IMG/VR virus record: IMGVR_UViG_3300042564_005700
Location: 1-64,000 of that record
Reading direction: 5' to 3' (one strand)
Source of the DNA: a virus
Length of the DNA: 64,000 nucleotides
The translations under genes and the position numbers were made by a program. Below are positions 6,936-15,476 of the stretch, one piece after another. The notes below the pieces were generated by a model. The model had not been told where the DNA came from. It did not search any database and saw nothing but the letters and a program-made list of their open reading frames with translations. Every line of letters begins with the position of its first letter. The stretch's first letter is position 1.

Positions 6936-8177
6936 TTAAATAATTCTAAATTCTTCTAATAATTTTGTCTGGAAAATTGCCCAAACGCAATCCCTGTATT
7001 TCTTTTGCATGATTATACTATCATGTACAGTAACAACTTTAATTTCAGGATAAAGTGTAATTATTTGTCTTATTATTTGATTGAAAATTAAATTACTCTC
7101 AGCCTTCTGTAAATCATATGCTAGTATTCGATAATCACCATGTTCTTTTTTATACAATTTTATAAAATTATGAATAGTCGGGAAAAGATTTGAGAAGACT
7201 TTATCAGCCTTACTATTTGAACCATTTCTACCAAAAAGAACTTTATAGGTCATTTCTTTTACATTATTTCTATCACTACTACCAATTGAATTCATAACAT
7301 ACTGGTAATAGTTGCCACTTATAGTTAACTCCTTAAATAATTGAAACTCTTCCTCTTTAACCCATTTACTTCCAATATCTTGAATCATCTTTGCTAAAAA
7401 CAAAGGTTGACTATTTTTAATATCTATTTCAGAAGTTTCCTCACCATCTATCAATAAACAATTTTTTCTAATAAAGGATTTTAATATGGTAAAGTTTGTA
7501 TGCATCCTACCATAATTATCAAAATGATAGAATATGTGTTTATCATTTATACACTCAACTGAATATCTATTACGATTATAAACATCAGTATCATCTTGTT
7601 TCAACGCATCAAGATAGAATATAGACCTATCAAACTGCACTTGAACACTAAATAAATCATCTACAAGCTTAATCTTAATATCATTGTCAATTAATGACTT
7701 TTTATCATCTACATCATTCTCTTCTATTTGTGATATTTTGTTTTTATATTTTTTAAGAAGAACCTTATCACAATTATTATATCGTATAATTTTACCTCTT
7801 AAAATATATTCATTTATTGCGTAGATTCTAGAATTTTTACCTTTTTGATGTTTTGATAAAAGAACAATAACTCCCTTTTCAATGAGGAAGTCCATATAGT
7901 AATTATATAAATACCCATACTTCTCTTTGAGAATGGAAGCCATTAAACTAAATTTATTATTTTTTCTAAAATAATATTTAAGTATAAGGTTATGTAATAT
8001 ATCAACTATATACGCTGATTTTAATTTTTCACCTTTGTATGTAAAGTTTTTTTGTTTTGATATCTCTTCTAAAGAGACTGGTAGGAATTGTAAGCTATGT
8101 TTTTTATTCTCTAAATTCTTCTTAATTGACTGATATGATTCTATATCACTTAACTTAACTACACTTGAAACTGTCAT
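6936..8177 (-). CDS. Compact protein with winged-helix N-terminus and family-A DNA polymerase palm motifs
   Basis: This 413-aa protein has three motifs in polymerase order. A motif A-like EIDIKNSQPLF (D252) is preceded by GRMH (about 223-226), like the GRLS element of Pol I. A motif B-like R303-N-N-V-K-E-M-T-Y-K-V-L-F-G follows. A motif C-like TVHDSI (H385, D386) closes the set. There is no 3'-5' exonuclease domain and the length is far below Pol I. Residues ~75-125 (SLMASILKEKYGYLYNYYMD, then KGKNSRIYAINE) look like a winged helix. A replication-initiation or specialised repair polymerase role is inferred. The palm could also be inactive. Confidence 0.6.
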   Translation of the reverse strand: MTVSSVVKLSDIESYQSIKKNLENKKHSLQFLPVSLEEISKQKNFTYKGEKLKSAYIVDILHNLILKYYFRKNNKFSLMASILKEKYGYLYNYYMDFLIEKGVIVLLSKHQKGKNSRIYAINEYILRGKIIRYNNCDKVLLKKYKNKISQIEENDVDDKKSLIDNDIKIKLVDDLFSVQVQFDRSIFYLDALKQDDTDVYNRNRYSVECINDKHIFYHFDNYGRMHTNFTILKSFIRKNCLLIDGEETSEIDIKNSQPLFLAKMIQDIGSKWVKEEEFQLFKELTISGNYYQYVMNSIGSSDRNNVKEMTYKVLFGRNGSNSKADKVFSNLFPTIHNFIKLYKKEHGDYRILAYDLQKAESNLIFNQIIRQIITLYPEIKVVTVHDSIIMQKKYRDCVWAIFQTKLLEEFRII

Positions 8178-8217
8178 AGATTTTATATAAAAAATCCTGG
8201 TTTATGTTTGTAATAAA

Positions 8218-8433
8218 CTAGATATTATTAAAAATTTTATTGATAGAATTTTTACGATTAGAAGCCCTTTCTTTAATAAGTTCAGCTCTTAAAAGATTCT
8301 CAAGATCTTTTTCAATATCAGTATTATGATATGAACTTATATCCTTAATCATTTCAGTGGTCCAAGTAGCTTTAATAGCTCTTGTTTCTGCTTTAACTTC
8401 AATAGAAGTCATATTAAGATTAATTGATTTCAT
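8218..8433 (-). CDS. Small conserved T4-like phage protein (71 aa)
   Basis: The stretch KAETRAIKATWTTEMIKDIS, followed by YHNTDIEKDLENLLRAELIK, matches a small protein found widely in T4-like phages of marine bacteria, often close to capsid genes. Function unknown. Its ATG overlaps the last base of the large gene upstream, so the two are probably co-translated. Confidence 0.6.
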   Translation of the reverse strand: MKSINLNMTSIEVKAETRAIKATWTTEMIKDISSYHNTDIEKDLENLLRAELIKERASNRKNSINKIFNNI

Positions 8434-9776
8434 TATTTAGTTAAACTAGGTGGTTCCTTACTAGTTGATTCAGGAGTTATAGGTAATTTACCACCTTTAC
8501 CTTTTTTCTTCTTTTCACCAGCTCCTTTTTCAAATTCTGAGTAAACATCAGGATAAACTTCACCTTCTCCATCTTTGTCATATTGAATATCAAAGAAGTC
8601 ACCAAAATCAAGTAATCCAGATCTTGTTAACTCAACCTCATGTAATTTATTAAGATATCTATCAATATATTTATCAATATCATCTACAAATCCATTAAAT
8701 AAAATAACCGTATTATCAGTAAAAACACCAATTGGCTTTTTTCTTTTTTTGTTAAATGAACCCAATATAGCTTTGAATATATACTCAAGTTTACCACTTT
8801 CTCTTATGTAATCTTTTGTTAATTTATTTGAAATAAGTTCAGTATTAATTTTAAATTTCTCTTTATCAAAGAATTCAGGAACTACAAATTCAAAATTTAA
8901 TAAATCTTCTTTTACTTCAGAAACATAGATATTAAATAGTTTACATATTAAGTAAATGTAAACCTCATCTTTTTTATCACCTTTAAGTTTAATTTCATCT
9001 AAATTAAACGACTGACAAAAATTTAAAAAGTTAATTAAAATAAGTGTATAGATTTCAACAAATTCAGTTGAATTACTATCATTCATTCTTTTATATAAAG
9101 GGTTAAGTATTTCAAATGAAATATCCGTATCTTTTGATCTAACTATTAATTTCTCTAAATTAGATTGATAATCTTCTTCATCCATTAGAAATGAATTAGT
9201 AGAACTTGGATTAAGTATTTTATAGAAAAAGAAAGCGAATGATTTCTCACCAAACACATACTCTAAATCATCCTCACTTGTATTAACAAAGTATTTAATA
9301 GCTTCTATAGCTCTTTCAGATATCTTCCCTTGGAAAACCACCGGTAGAACATCAACATCAAATAGTCTTGAATACTCATCTAACTCTTCTACTCCAAATT
9401 CATATTTACCACCTTTATTAATAGTGGTTAAAACTAAATGATTTTTAGGAACTCTTGAATATTGTATATTTGCTGGTTGACTATCTGGAAAATATTCAAA
9501 ACAGAACCACCATTTTTTATTAAGTAATGATTTAACTCTATTATCTAAACCATTAAGATAATTAATAGCAGGGTTGTAATAATTCTGCATAGCTAAATCA
9601 ATTAAATTAATTGATTCACTACCGATGGATTTAGGTCTTATGTTAAATTCCTTACCATCCCAGTTAACCCATATTTTTGAACCTTGTATATCTTCAAATA
9701 CAATTATTTCATTTCCAAAAATTGAATCTAATATTTCTTGGTCATTTTCACCATTTAATGTAACTAATCTACTCAT
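8433..9776 (-). CDS. Large hypothetical protein with ligase-like N-terminal motifs (447 aa)
   Basis: The N-terminal region has KIWVNWDGKEFNIRPK and later KKWWFCFEYFPD, which resemble motifs I and III of RNA ligase or nucleotidyltransferase folds. The expected catalytic Lys of the KxDG motif is replaced (VNWDG), so catalysis is doubtful. The middle is helical. The tail is low-complexity and basic, then Pro/Ser-rich (GEKKKKGKGGK...TPESTSKEPPS). A non-catalytic RNA-binding or virion role is possible. It is the first gene of a short operon with the 71-aa gene. Confidence 0.45.
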   Translation of the reverse strand: MSRLVTLNGENDQEILDSIFGNEIIVFEDIQGSKIWVNWDGKEFNIRPKSIGSESINLIDLAMQNYYNPAINYLNGLDNRVKSLLNKKWWFCFEYFPDSQPANIQYSRVPKNHLVLTTINKGGKYEFGVEELDEYSRLFDVDVLPVVFQGKISERAIEAIKYFVNTSEDDLEYVFGEKSFAFFFYKILNPSSTNSFLMDEEDYQSNLEKLIVRSKDTDISFEILNPLYKRMNDSNSTEFVEIYTLILINFLNFCQSFNLDEIKLKGDKKDEVYIYLICKLFNIYVSEVKEDLLNFEFVVPEFFDKEKFKINTELISNKLTKDYIRESGKLEYIFKAILGSFNKKRKKPIGVFTDNTVILFNGFVDDIDKYIDRYLNKLHEVELTRSGLLDFGDFFDIQYDKDGEGEVYPDVYSEFEKGAGEKKKKGKGGKLPITPESTSKEPPSLTK

Positions 9777-9836
9777 TGTGCTTGATTTTTGTTTTTTATC
9801 AATAGGGTATATATAAAAATATATAACGTCTATAAT

Positions 9837-11672
9837 CTATCTATTATCTATGTAAATGATTACTTCACAGTAATATTCAATAAAGTGTTCATTCCACAAA
9901 TCCCATTTGATATCAACACCATCAAATGAGTAAACTTGTATGTTATTAAATTTAGGAAGTATGTTTTTTCTAAACCATCTAAATTTACATTTATCAAATG
10001 TTTCATTATCTCTTAAATGGAATTCAGTAACAATTTTTGGAATTGTTTTTAAGAATTCAATATTACTTGGTTGGAATACATCATATTCACCACCCTCACA
10101 ATCACATTTTAAGAAATCAATTTTATCAATTCCATTTTCATCTAAAAATTCTCTAAATGTAAATGTTGGAACACTTTCTGTAACATTATCCCAAGATATT
10201 TCAATTTTCTTTTTATCTGTAATTGCTCCCTGAATTATTTTCACATTATCTTTACCAACATTTTTATTTAATATATCAATTTGATGTGATAAAGGCTCAA
10301 CAACATAACATTGTTTTGGATTTTTTGGTAGAATTTTATATGTGAATGGACCTATAGACGCTCCTAAATCCACAACAATATCACCTTCTTCTACTTCAAA
10401 AAATCTTTCATATGTATTATCCTCAAATACTTCTTTGATTGCAGCATCTACATACTGATTATCTTTTTTACCCCAATCAAAATTTTGATAATCATTTTCT
10501 TCTACTTCACCGTTGATAATTTTATTGATTTGTTTAATCACCATATCAGAACCTATTTTTTTTGTACACTCAAACATACGTTCTGTATTTTTGTGTTTTG
10601 GACACCAATTCCAATCACCAGCATCTAATCTATCACTATTAAAACATCCATGACAAACTGACTTATTAATTACTCTATAAGTATTTAACAAAGTTTCAGC
10701 CCATTCTTCACTAAACCCAGATATTAAAACAACAGGTAATCCGATTGACCAAGCTAACCAACTTAATCCAGATGCAAGTCCAATAAAAAACTCACAAGTT
10801 GACATATCACTTATAACATCTTTCATAGAACCACCTGGGAATTTTTGTATTCCTTTTGGTTGAAAGTTACCCATATATCCATCATTCTCTCTGGAATAAA
10901 GAACAACTTCATATCCCTTTTTAATTAAGTAATTCACAACTTCTTGCCATCCTGTTGGATTATTCCAATATTTTGCTTGTGCGGTTGAGTGCATAGCAAA
11001 TCCAACTCTTTTCTTTTTAGTTGTAGAGATATTAGGAAGATTAGCAGAAACTTCTTTATAATCAAGTCCTAATATATCACTTGCTGTTTGTTGAAGTGGT
11101 ATTTTCTTAAAATCTTTTGGATTCAAATTTTGATTAAATAATCCATTGTTATAAAACCATCCGATTTTATAGTGAGCATAAATATTCTCAAATCCTTGCC
11201 CTGGGCTTACAAATTCTAAATCAGGATATTGGTCAATAAATAAATCGTTCATAAATGTAGATATTGCTACCTGACATGAATGTTTCTTTCTGAACTCTTC
11301 AGCATATGGGAACCAAGCAAGTGTATCTCCTAAGGCTTTTGACTCAAGTGAAATATAAACCTTTTTACCAGTAAAATCTATCTTTTGGTCATAAACAACC
11401 TGGTCTTTTTTAGTTATTCTAACTCTCCAATCAGCATAATACTCCCTATTAACTTTGGTCCACATACCACATCTTATATTAGATGAGTGTACTAGCCTAT
11501 CTCCATCAATAAATTCAACTAAAAAGTTATCTTTAGAATTTCCTGATATCTCAACAGTAGGATTTCTTAAAAAAGAAACATTAAAGTTATACTTCTCTGG
11601 AATTTTATTTTCTGTAATAGAGGTACTATTATAAGCGTTAATATATTTCTGTGTTGTTAAAAATGTACTCAT
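9837..11672 (-). CDS. TibC-like protein O-heptosyltransferase fused to FkbM methyltransferase
   Basis: This 611-aa protein has two domains. Residues 1-~390 match the autotransporter O-heptosyltransferase (TibC/Aah) family, a GT9-like GT-B enzyme. They include KRVGFAMHSTAQAKYWN and the iron-finger cysteines C340, C343, C357 and C369 (VCHGC, NWCPKH, FECTK). From ~420, an FkbM-type SAM methyltransferase starts, with VVDLGASIG (433-441), YVVEPL and FLKCDCEGGEYDVF. TibC enzymes glycosylate Ser on secreted beta-solenoid proteins. A plausible substrate here is a tail fibre or host surface protein, followed by sugar methylation. The start overlaps the glycosyltransferase gene upstream. Confidence 0.75.
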   Translation of the reverse strand: MSTFLTTQKYINAYNSTSITENKIPEKYNFNVSFLRNPTVEISGNSKDNFLVEFIDGDRLVHSSNIRCGMWTKVNREYYADWRVRITKKDQVVYDQKIDFTGKKVYISLESKALGDTLAWFPYAEEFRKKHSCQVAISTFMNDLFIDQYPDLEFVSPGQGFENIYAHYKIGWFYNNGLFNQNLNPKDFKKIPLQQTASDILGLDYKEVSANLPNISTTKKKRVGFAMHSTAQAKYWNNPTGWQEVVNYLIKKGYEVVLYSRENDGYMGNFQPKGIQKFPGGSMKDVISDMSTCEFFIGLASGLSWLAWSIGLPVVLISGFSEEWAETLLNTYRVINKSVCHGCFNSDRLDAGDWNWCPKHKNTERMFECTKKIGSDMVIKQINKIINGEVEENDYQNFDWGKKDNQYVDAAIKEVFEDNTYERFFEVEEGDIVVDLGASIGPFTYKILPKNPKQCYVVEPLSHQIDILNKNVGKDNVKIIQGAITDKKKIEISWDNVTESVPTFTFREFLDENGIDKIDFLKCDCEGGEYDVFQPSNIEFLKTIPKIVTEFHLRDNETFDKCKFRWFRKNILPKFNNIQVYSFDGVDIKWDLWNEHFIEYYCEVIIYIDNR

Positions 11673-12606
11673 CTTTGTTTAATGTTTTTTTTATTGCCTG
11701 TGTGTCAATTTCTGTATAACCACTAAGGAATGTAATATTTTCATGACTACTATAAGAACCACAATATGTTTTTAAATCAAACATAAGTATTGGAATATCA
11801 TAACATAAAACTTCTTTTATAACTAATGGGTTAAGTTCTAATGTAGAAGTAAATAAAAGCATATCAGAAGCCATTATGAAATCTTCAACATCCGATCTTT
11901 CTCCCCAGACTATACAATTCTCTGGTTTATTATTCATTAATGGTTCCCAATAACTTCTGAAGTTTTCAGCTTGGTTTCCTAAAAAATGAAACTTTATCTT
12001 CTCATTCAATAATAATCTAGCGATATCAAAAATATAAGCTTGATTTTTACCAGGAGTGAATAATCCAATGTTTATAATATGTTTATATCCATCATCTAAT
12101 CCTAATCGAGTCTTTGCTTCGGAATCTATCTCTTTTTTATCTATTGGATATTCAATAACAACAGAATCAACTCCAAAGTGACTATACATATTTTTAGACC
12201 ACTCTGAAACAAAAATAAATTTATCTGGTAAGTTTACTTTTGAAATTGATTTATCATCAGACCCATGTGTTGTTTCTATTATTTTATATGTTCTATCTTC
12301 TTTAAAAATGAAATTACACACCTCTATATCCATAAAAGTTTCCGAGAATTCCTCAATGTGTATTATATCAGGTTTTATATTAGTCAATAAGTCAATTAAC
12401 TTATTTTTATCTCCAAATATTGGAATAAATCTATCACCAATCAAATCAATAACTTTATTTCTTTGAACAACGTATTGTGATGATAAAAAACTATATTCTA
12501 TACAATAAATTTCATAGAACTCTCTTAACATCTCAATTCTTTTTAGAACAAATTGAGGACACCCACCAGTTGACATATGGGGTGTTATAATAATTAGTTT
12601 TTCCAT
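11638..12606 (-). CDS. GT4-family (GT-B) glycosyltransferase (322 aa)
   Basis: A GT-B enzyme. The N-terminal domain starts MEKLIIITPHMSTGGCPQFV, with the glycine-rich acceptor loop typical of GT4. The middle shows THGSDD and FVSEWSKNMY. The C-terminal domain has NIGLFTPGKNQAYIF and the nucleotide-sugar site TLELNPLVIKEVL (E-x7-E). It overlaps the heptosyltransferase-methyltransferase gene by 35 bp in another frame, so both are probably made from one mRNA and act in one glycosylation pathway. Confidence 0.75.
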   Translation of the reverse strand: MEKLIIITPHMSTGGCPQFVLKRIEMLREFYEIYCIEYSFLSSQYVVQRNKVIDLIGDRFIPIFGDKNKLIDLLTNIKPDIIHIEEFSETFMDIEVCNFIFKEDRTYKIIETTHGSDDKSISKVNLPDKFIFVSEWSKNMYSHFGVDSVVIEYPIDKKEIDSEAKTRLGLDDGYKHIINIGLFTPGKNQAYIFDIARLLLNEKIKFHFLGNQAENFRSYWEPLMNNKPENCIVWGERSDVEDFIMASDMLLFTSTLELNPLVIKEVLCYDIPILMFDLKTYCGSYSSHENITFLSGYTEIDTQAIKKTLNKDEYIFNNTEIY

Positions 12607-12646
12607 ACCCTCTTATATAAAAAATTAAAATATAAGTTTCTATTTT

Positions 12647-12657
12647 TTAATATATAC
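12647..12657 (+). promoter_or_regulatory. Candidate late promoter TTAATATATAC, 4 bp from ATG
   Basis: The spacing to ATG 12662 is only 4 bp, which would give a leaderless transcript if the element is the -10 box. Confidence 0.45.
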
Positions 12658-12661
12658 ATTT

Positions 12662-13408
12662 ATGAAAGTTAATAAATATTTTGAATTTGTTCAGGCTGAC
12701 TTAGAACCTATTAAGTCTTTTTATATTAAAGATGAGTTGAATCCTAAATTATGGGATAACTTTGAATTAGATGGAGAAGTCAGAGAACAATTGATTAAAA
12801 TCGCTCAAGACTTTTACGAATCAACTGAGCTTAAAGCCGATGTTAAAGATATTATACTAACAGGGTCTTTAGCTAATTACAATTGGTCAGAAAAATACTC
12901 TGATTATGACTTACACATTCTAATTGATTTCGATGATGTTGATGATAATGTTGAGTTGGTTAAAAAGTTTGCTGATGCTGCTAAGAAAAACTGGAATGAT
13001 GAACATGATATCAAAATAAAAGGATATGAAGTAGAAGTTTATATACAAGATATTGATGAACCACATAAATCAAGTGGTGTTTTCTCACTACTTAATGATA
13101 AATGGAATGTTAGACCAGAAAAGATAGAATTTGAACCAGATGAAGAAGCTCTTAGAGAAAAGGCAAAATCAGTAATGATGTCTGTTGATGGATTAGAAGA
13201 AGAAGTAGATGAAGACAAATATGAAAAATTCCATGAAAAGTTAAATAAAGTATGGGATAAAATTAAAAACTACAGAAAAAGTGGATTAGAAGAAGAAGGT
13301 GGTGAATTATCACTTGGAAATCTTGTATTCAAACTACTTAGAAGAAATGGATACATTGAGAAGATTATGAAACTTAAAAGAAAGTCATATGATAAACAAT
13401 TCAATTAA
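12662..13408 (+). CDS. Pol-beta-like nucleotidyltransferase (248 aa)
   Basis: The active-site signature is clear: LTGSLANYNWSEKYSDYDLH, with the GS at 68-69 and metal-binding D81 and D83, plus a third acidic strand YEVEVYIQD (~119-127). The N-terminus MKVNKYFEFVQADLE is a weak match to the shared targeting motif. Similar standalone proteins occur in large phages. The transferred nucleotide and target are unknown. Downstream genes follow at 2 bp and then overlap by 1 bp, so this is the first gene of a transcript running to 15253. Confidence 0.7.
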   Translation: MKVNKYFEFVQADLEPIKSFYIKDELNPKLWDNFELDGEVREQLIKIAQDFYESTELKADVKDIILTGSLANYNWSEKYSDYDLHILIDFDDVDDNVELVKKFADAAKKNWNDEHDIKIKGYEVEVYIQDIDEPHKSSGVFSLLNDKWNVRPEKIEFEPDEEALREKAKSVMMSVDGLEEEVDEDKYEKFHEKLNKVWDKIKNYRKSGLEEEGGELSLGNLVFKLLRRNGYIEKIMKLKRKSYDKQFN

Positions 13409-13410
13409 AT

Positions 13411-14103
13411 ATGGAAATTAAAATATCAGAAATAGAACAAATATTCAAAGATATCTTTGAAGAAGAAGGTGTCGTAAATACGGTAGAATCCGTATACGAA
13501 ATGTCACCTGAGGAAGACTTCTATAAGTTAGTTATCTCAATTCATGGATTAGCGGTACAAGATGTATCAATAATACATACTAAATTTATATTCAAAGCTG
13601 ATTTAGATAAGAGAAATATAATAGAAAATTCATTTATATATCTATATGATTTAAATTGTGTTTATCATAAAATTGAATTCTCTAATGTAGTCGATATGAA
13701 GAAGAAGATAGAGGATATAATAGAATCTAATAACTTTGGAGAAGACTTACAAATTCTTTCAGATTTTATTGAAGCACCATCTATGTTCTTAAACTACTAT
13801 ATGAGAAGAGCAAAGATTACAGATTACTCAATCTTTGACGTAGAGTATGAACCTAAGTTCAAAACAACTCCTTGTGATAAAACAACATTCGATTTTAAAA
13901 TAAACATTAATAATAACTATAATATGGAGTTATCTATACAAAAAATAGATAGAACTGATAAAGAAGAATTAGATACTTATAAATTTCAATTCAAATTTAT
14001 GGATGAAATAGAGACTATTGAAACAGACACATTAAAAAATGTTCACTTCTTTATAGGAGATAATATAGCTGCCATACTTGATAAAAAATTGAAAAATAAG
14101 TAG
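13411..14103 (+). CDS. Hypothetical protein (230 aa)
   Basis: An acidic soluble protein with no recognised domain. It begins 2 bp after the nucleotidyltransferase gene, and its stop TAG shares one base with the GTG start of the next gene (TAGTG), a sign of translational coupling. The sequence alternates beta-like segments with charged loops. Its partnership with the nucleotidyltransferase is inferred from position only. Confidence 0.6.
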   Translation: MEIKISEIEQIFKDIFEEEGVVNTVESVYEMSPEEDFYKLVISIHGLAVQDVSIIHTKFIFKADLDKRNIIENSFIYLYDLNCVYHKIEFSNVVDMKKKIEDIIESNNFGEDLQILSDFIEAPSMFLNYYMRRAKITDYSIFDVEYEPKFKTTPCDKTTFDFKININNNYNMELSIQKIDRTDKEELDTYKFQFKFMDEIETIETDTLKNVHFFIGDNIAAILDKKLKNK

Positions 14104-14768
14104 TGAGATATTTAGAAAAATTTGTAACATACTTAAATGAATCTTCTGAAGATATAACAGATTTATCTAAAGAAGATTTAGATGAGTTATTAATTCCTAT
14201 TACTGACCTAGGAATTGAATATTCTTTTTCAGAACCGAGAACTATAACTGAAGGTGAATTTTCCGGATATAAATCTATTAATATAATATTTAGAAACTCT
14301 TTTAAATTAGGACCATCTGGTGGATACACTGAACAAATTATTGATGATAAGTTTTGGGAATTTTTAGATGAGTTAATAGCTCTTAAAAATCGTTTAGAAA
14401 GCTCTAGAGTTTCAATAAATCCACATATGAGACATCATATAATAGTTACTTTTATACAAAAAGCTAAAGTTGAAGGAAGTTTATTTTTAGTTCAACAACT
14501 TTTCAACGAGATGAGTAAAAGAACAAATGTTTCTAAAAGTGACTTTTCAAATAATATGACTAAAAGATTACATAAAGAAGACTTGAAAATTGTTGTTAAT
14601 TGTAGTAATGGTTATAGAGAAGGTGCTTATACCGATAGAAAGTGGAATGGTCTTTTTAGAGGTATAGATTTTTCTAAATTTAATGTTGAAAAGGAAATTA
14701 CTGAAGATAGTTATGGTGATAAAAGTGCTATCATTACAATAACACTAAAACCCGAATTTAGAGATTAA
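14103..14768 (+). CDS. Hypothetical protein with capsid-targeting-like N-terminus (221 aa, GTG start)
   Basis: The GTG start is supported by the TAGTG coupling with the upstream gene and by the resulting N-terminus, MRYLEKFVTYLNESSED. That sequence fits the shared motif M-[KR]-x-[IL]-x-x-F-x-x-[YF]-x-N-E. No domain is recognised in the rest. If the motif directs head packaging, cleavage after the Glu of LNE would release a ~208-aa mature protein. Confidence 0.6.
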   Translation: MRYLEKFVTYLNESSEDITDLSKEDLDELLIPITDLGIEYSFSEPRTITEGEFSGYKSINIIFRNSFKLGPSGGYTEQIIDDKFWEFLDELIALKNRLESSRVSINPHMRHHIIVTFIQKAKVEGSLFLVQQLFNEMSKRTNVSKSDFSNNMTKRLHKEDLKIVVNCSNGYREGAYTDRKWNGLFRGIDFSKFNVEKEITEDSYGDKSAIITITLKPEFRD

Positions 14769-14775
14769 TATATAC
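14765..14775 (+). promoter_or_regulatory. Candidate late promoter TTAATATATAC
   Basis: It overlaps the stop of the upstream gene and ends 19 bp before ATG 14795. Confidence 0.45.
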
Positions 14776-14794
14776 AAAAAAGTAATTCTATAAA

Positions 14795-15223
14795 ATGACT
14801 TATAAAGAAAATACACCTACATTCAATGTAAATAGAAAAGTAGTTAACTTTAAAGACTTCTTGTCCGATCCAAAAGGAGAAGAAACAGATTTAAAAAAAG
14901 TTAGAAGATCAACTAAGCCTAATTCTGAAGACCAACAACACGTTGGGAACTCAAGATATAAATTCAATAAAACAACTCGTAAAATGGATGATTTAAGTCC
15001 TGCTGAAATAGATGATAGTATTGAAGCTATTGAGGATTTCGAAGGAACTAATGAAAATGTTGATGTTGAGGATAAAAAAATAGAAATATGGAATAGTATA
15101 ACAGACATGACTCAAGATAGACATGCTCCAAAACTTGATAAATGGATAAATAGTTTAAGTGAAGAAGAACTTAATATTATCTATAATAGTATTAAAAAAA
15201 ACGATTTGTTATCTAAATTTTAA
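14795..15223 (+). CDS. Hypothetical protein (142 aa)
   Basis: A hydrophilic protein starting MTYKENTPTFNVNRKVVNFK, with a probably disordered, charged middle and a helical C-terminus ending SIKKNDLLSKF. No family is recognised. It has its own late-type promoter and is followed at once by a strong terminator, so it may be transcribed alone as well as by read-through. Confidence 0.55.
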   Translation: MTYKENTPTFNVNRKVVNFKDFLSDPKGEETDLKKVRRSTKPNSEDQQHVGNSRYKFNKTTRKMDDLSPAEIDDSIEAIEDFEGTNENVDVEDKKIEIWNSITDMTQDRHAPKLDKWINSLSEEELNIIYNSIKKNDLLSKF

Positions 15224-15224
15224 T

Positions 15225-15253
15225 AAAAAACTCAGAGAAATCTGAGTTTTTTT
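15225..15253. terminator. Bidirectional rho-independent terminator
   Basis: CTCAG, loop AGAAAT, CTGAG, with A-tract before and T-tract after. It lies between the convergent genes ending at 15223 (+) and 15252 (-). Confidence 0.8.
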
Positions 15254-15476
15254 ATTTAAGTATTTTATTTAGTTTATATTCTCTTTTATCTTCTAATTCA
15301 AGTGGTTCAGCTATTAACTCACCATCCGATATTTTAATTTGCCATTTATTACCGGTCTTCTCATCTAATAGAACTAACTTACTAATAACTGTACAACCAT
15401 CAACATCAACATTAATTGCGGTTGAGTTTGATGAACTATTTATATTAAATACACTAGGATTACAAGCTCTTGCCAT
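15252..15476 (-). CDS. Small hypothetical protein (74 aa)
   Basis: It starts MARACNPSVFNINSSSNSTA and continues as a beta-rich peptide with DEKTGNKWQIKISDGEL. This could be a small virion or decoration protein, but no family is recognised. Its start overlaps the end of the capsid-like gene upstream by 17 bp, so it is probably made together with it. Confidence 0.5.
   Translation of the reverse strand: MARACNPSVFNINSSSNSTAINVDVDGCTVISKLVLLDEKTGNKWQIKISDGELIAEPLELEDKREYKLNKILK

Noticed and set aside
8433-9776. Calling this gene an active RNA ligase
   Set aside because: The motif I-like segment lacks the catalytic Lys (VNWDG rather than KxDG), so only a weak fold resemblance is reported.
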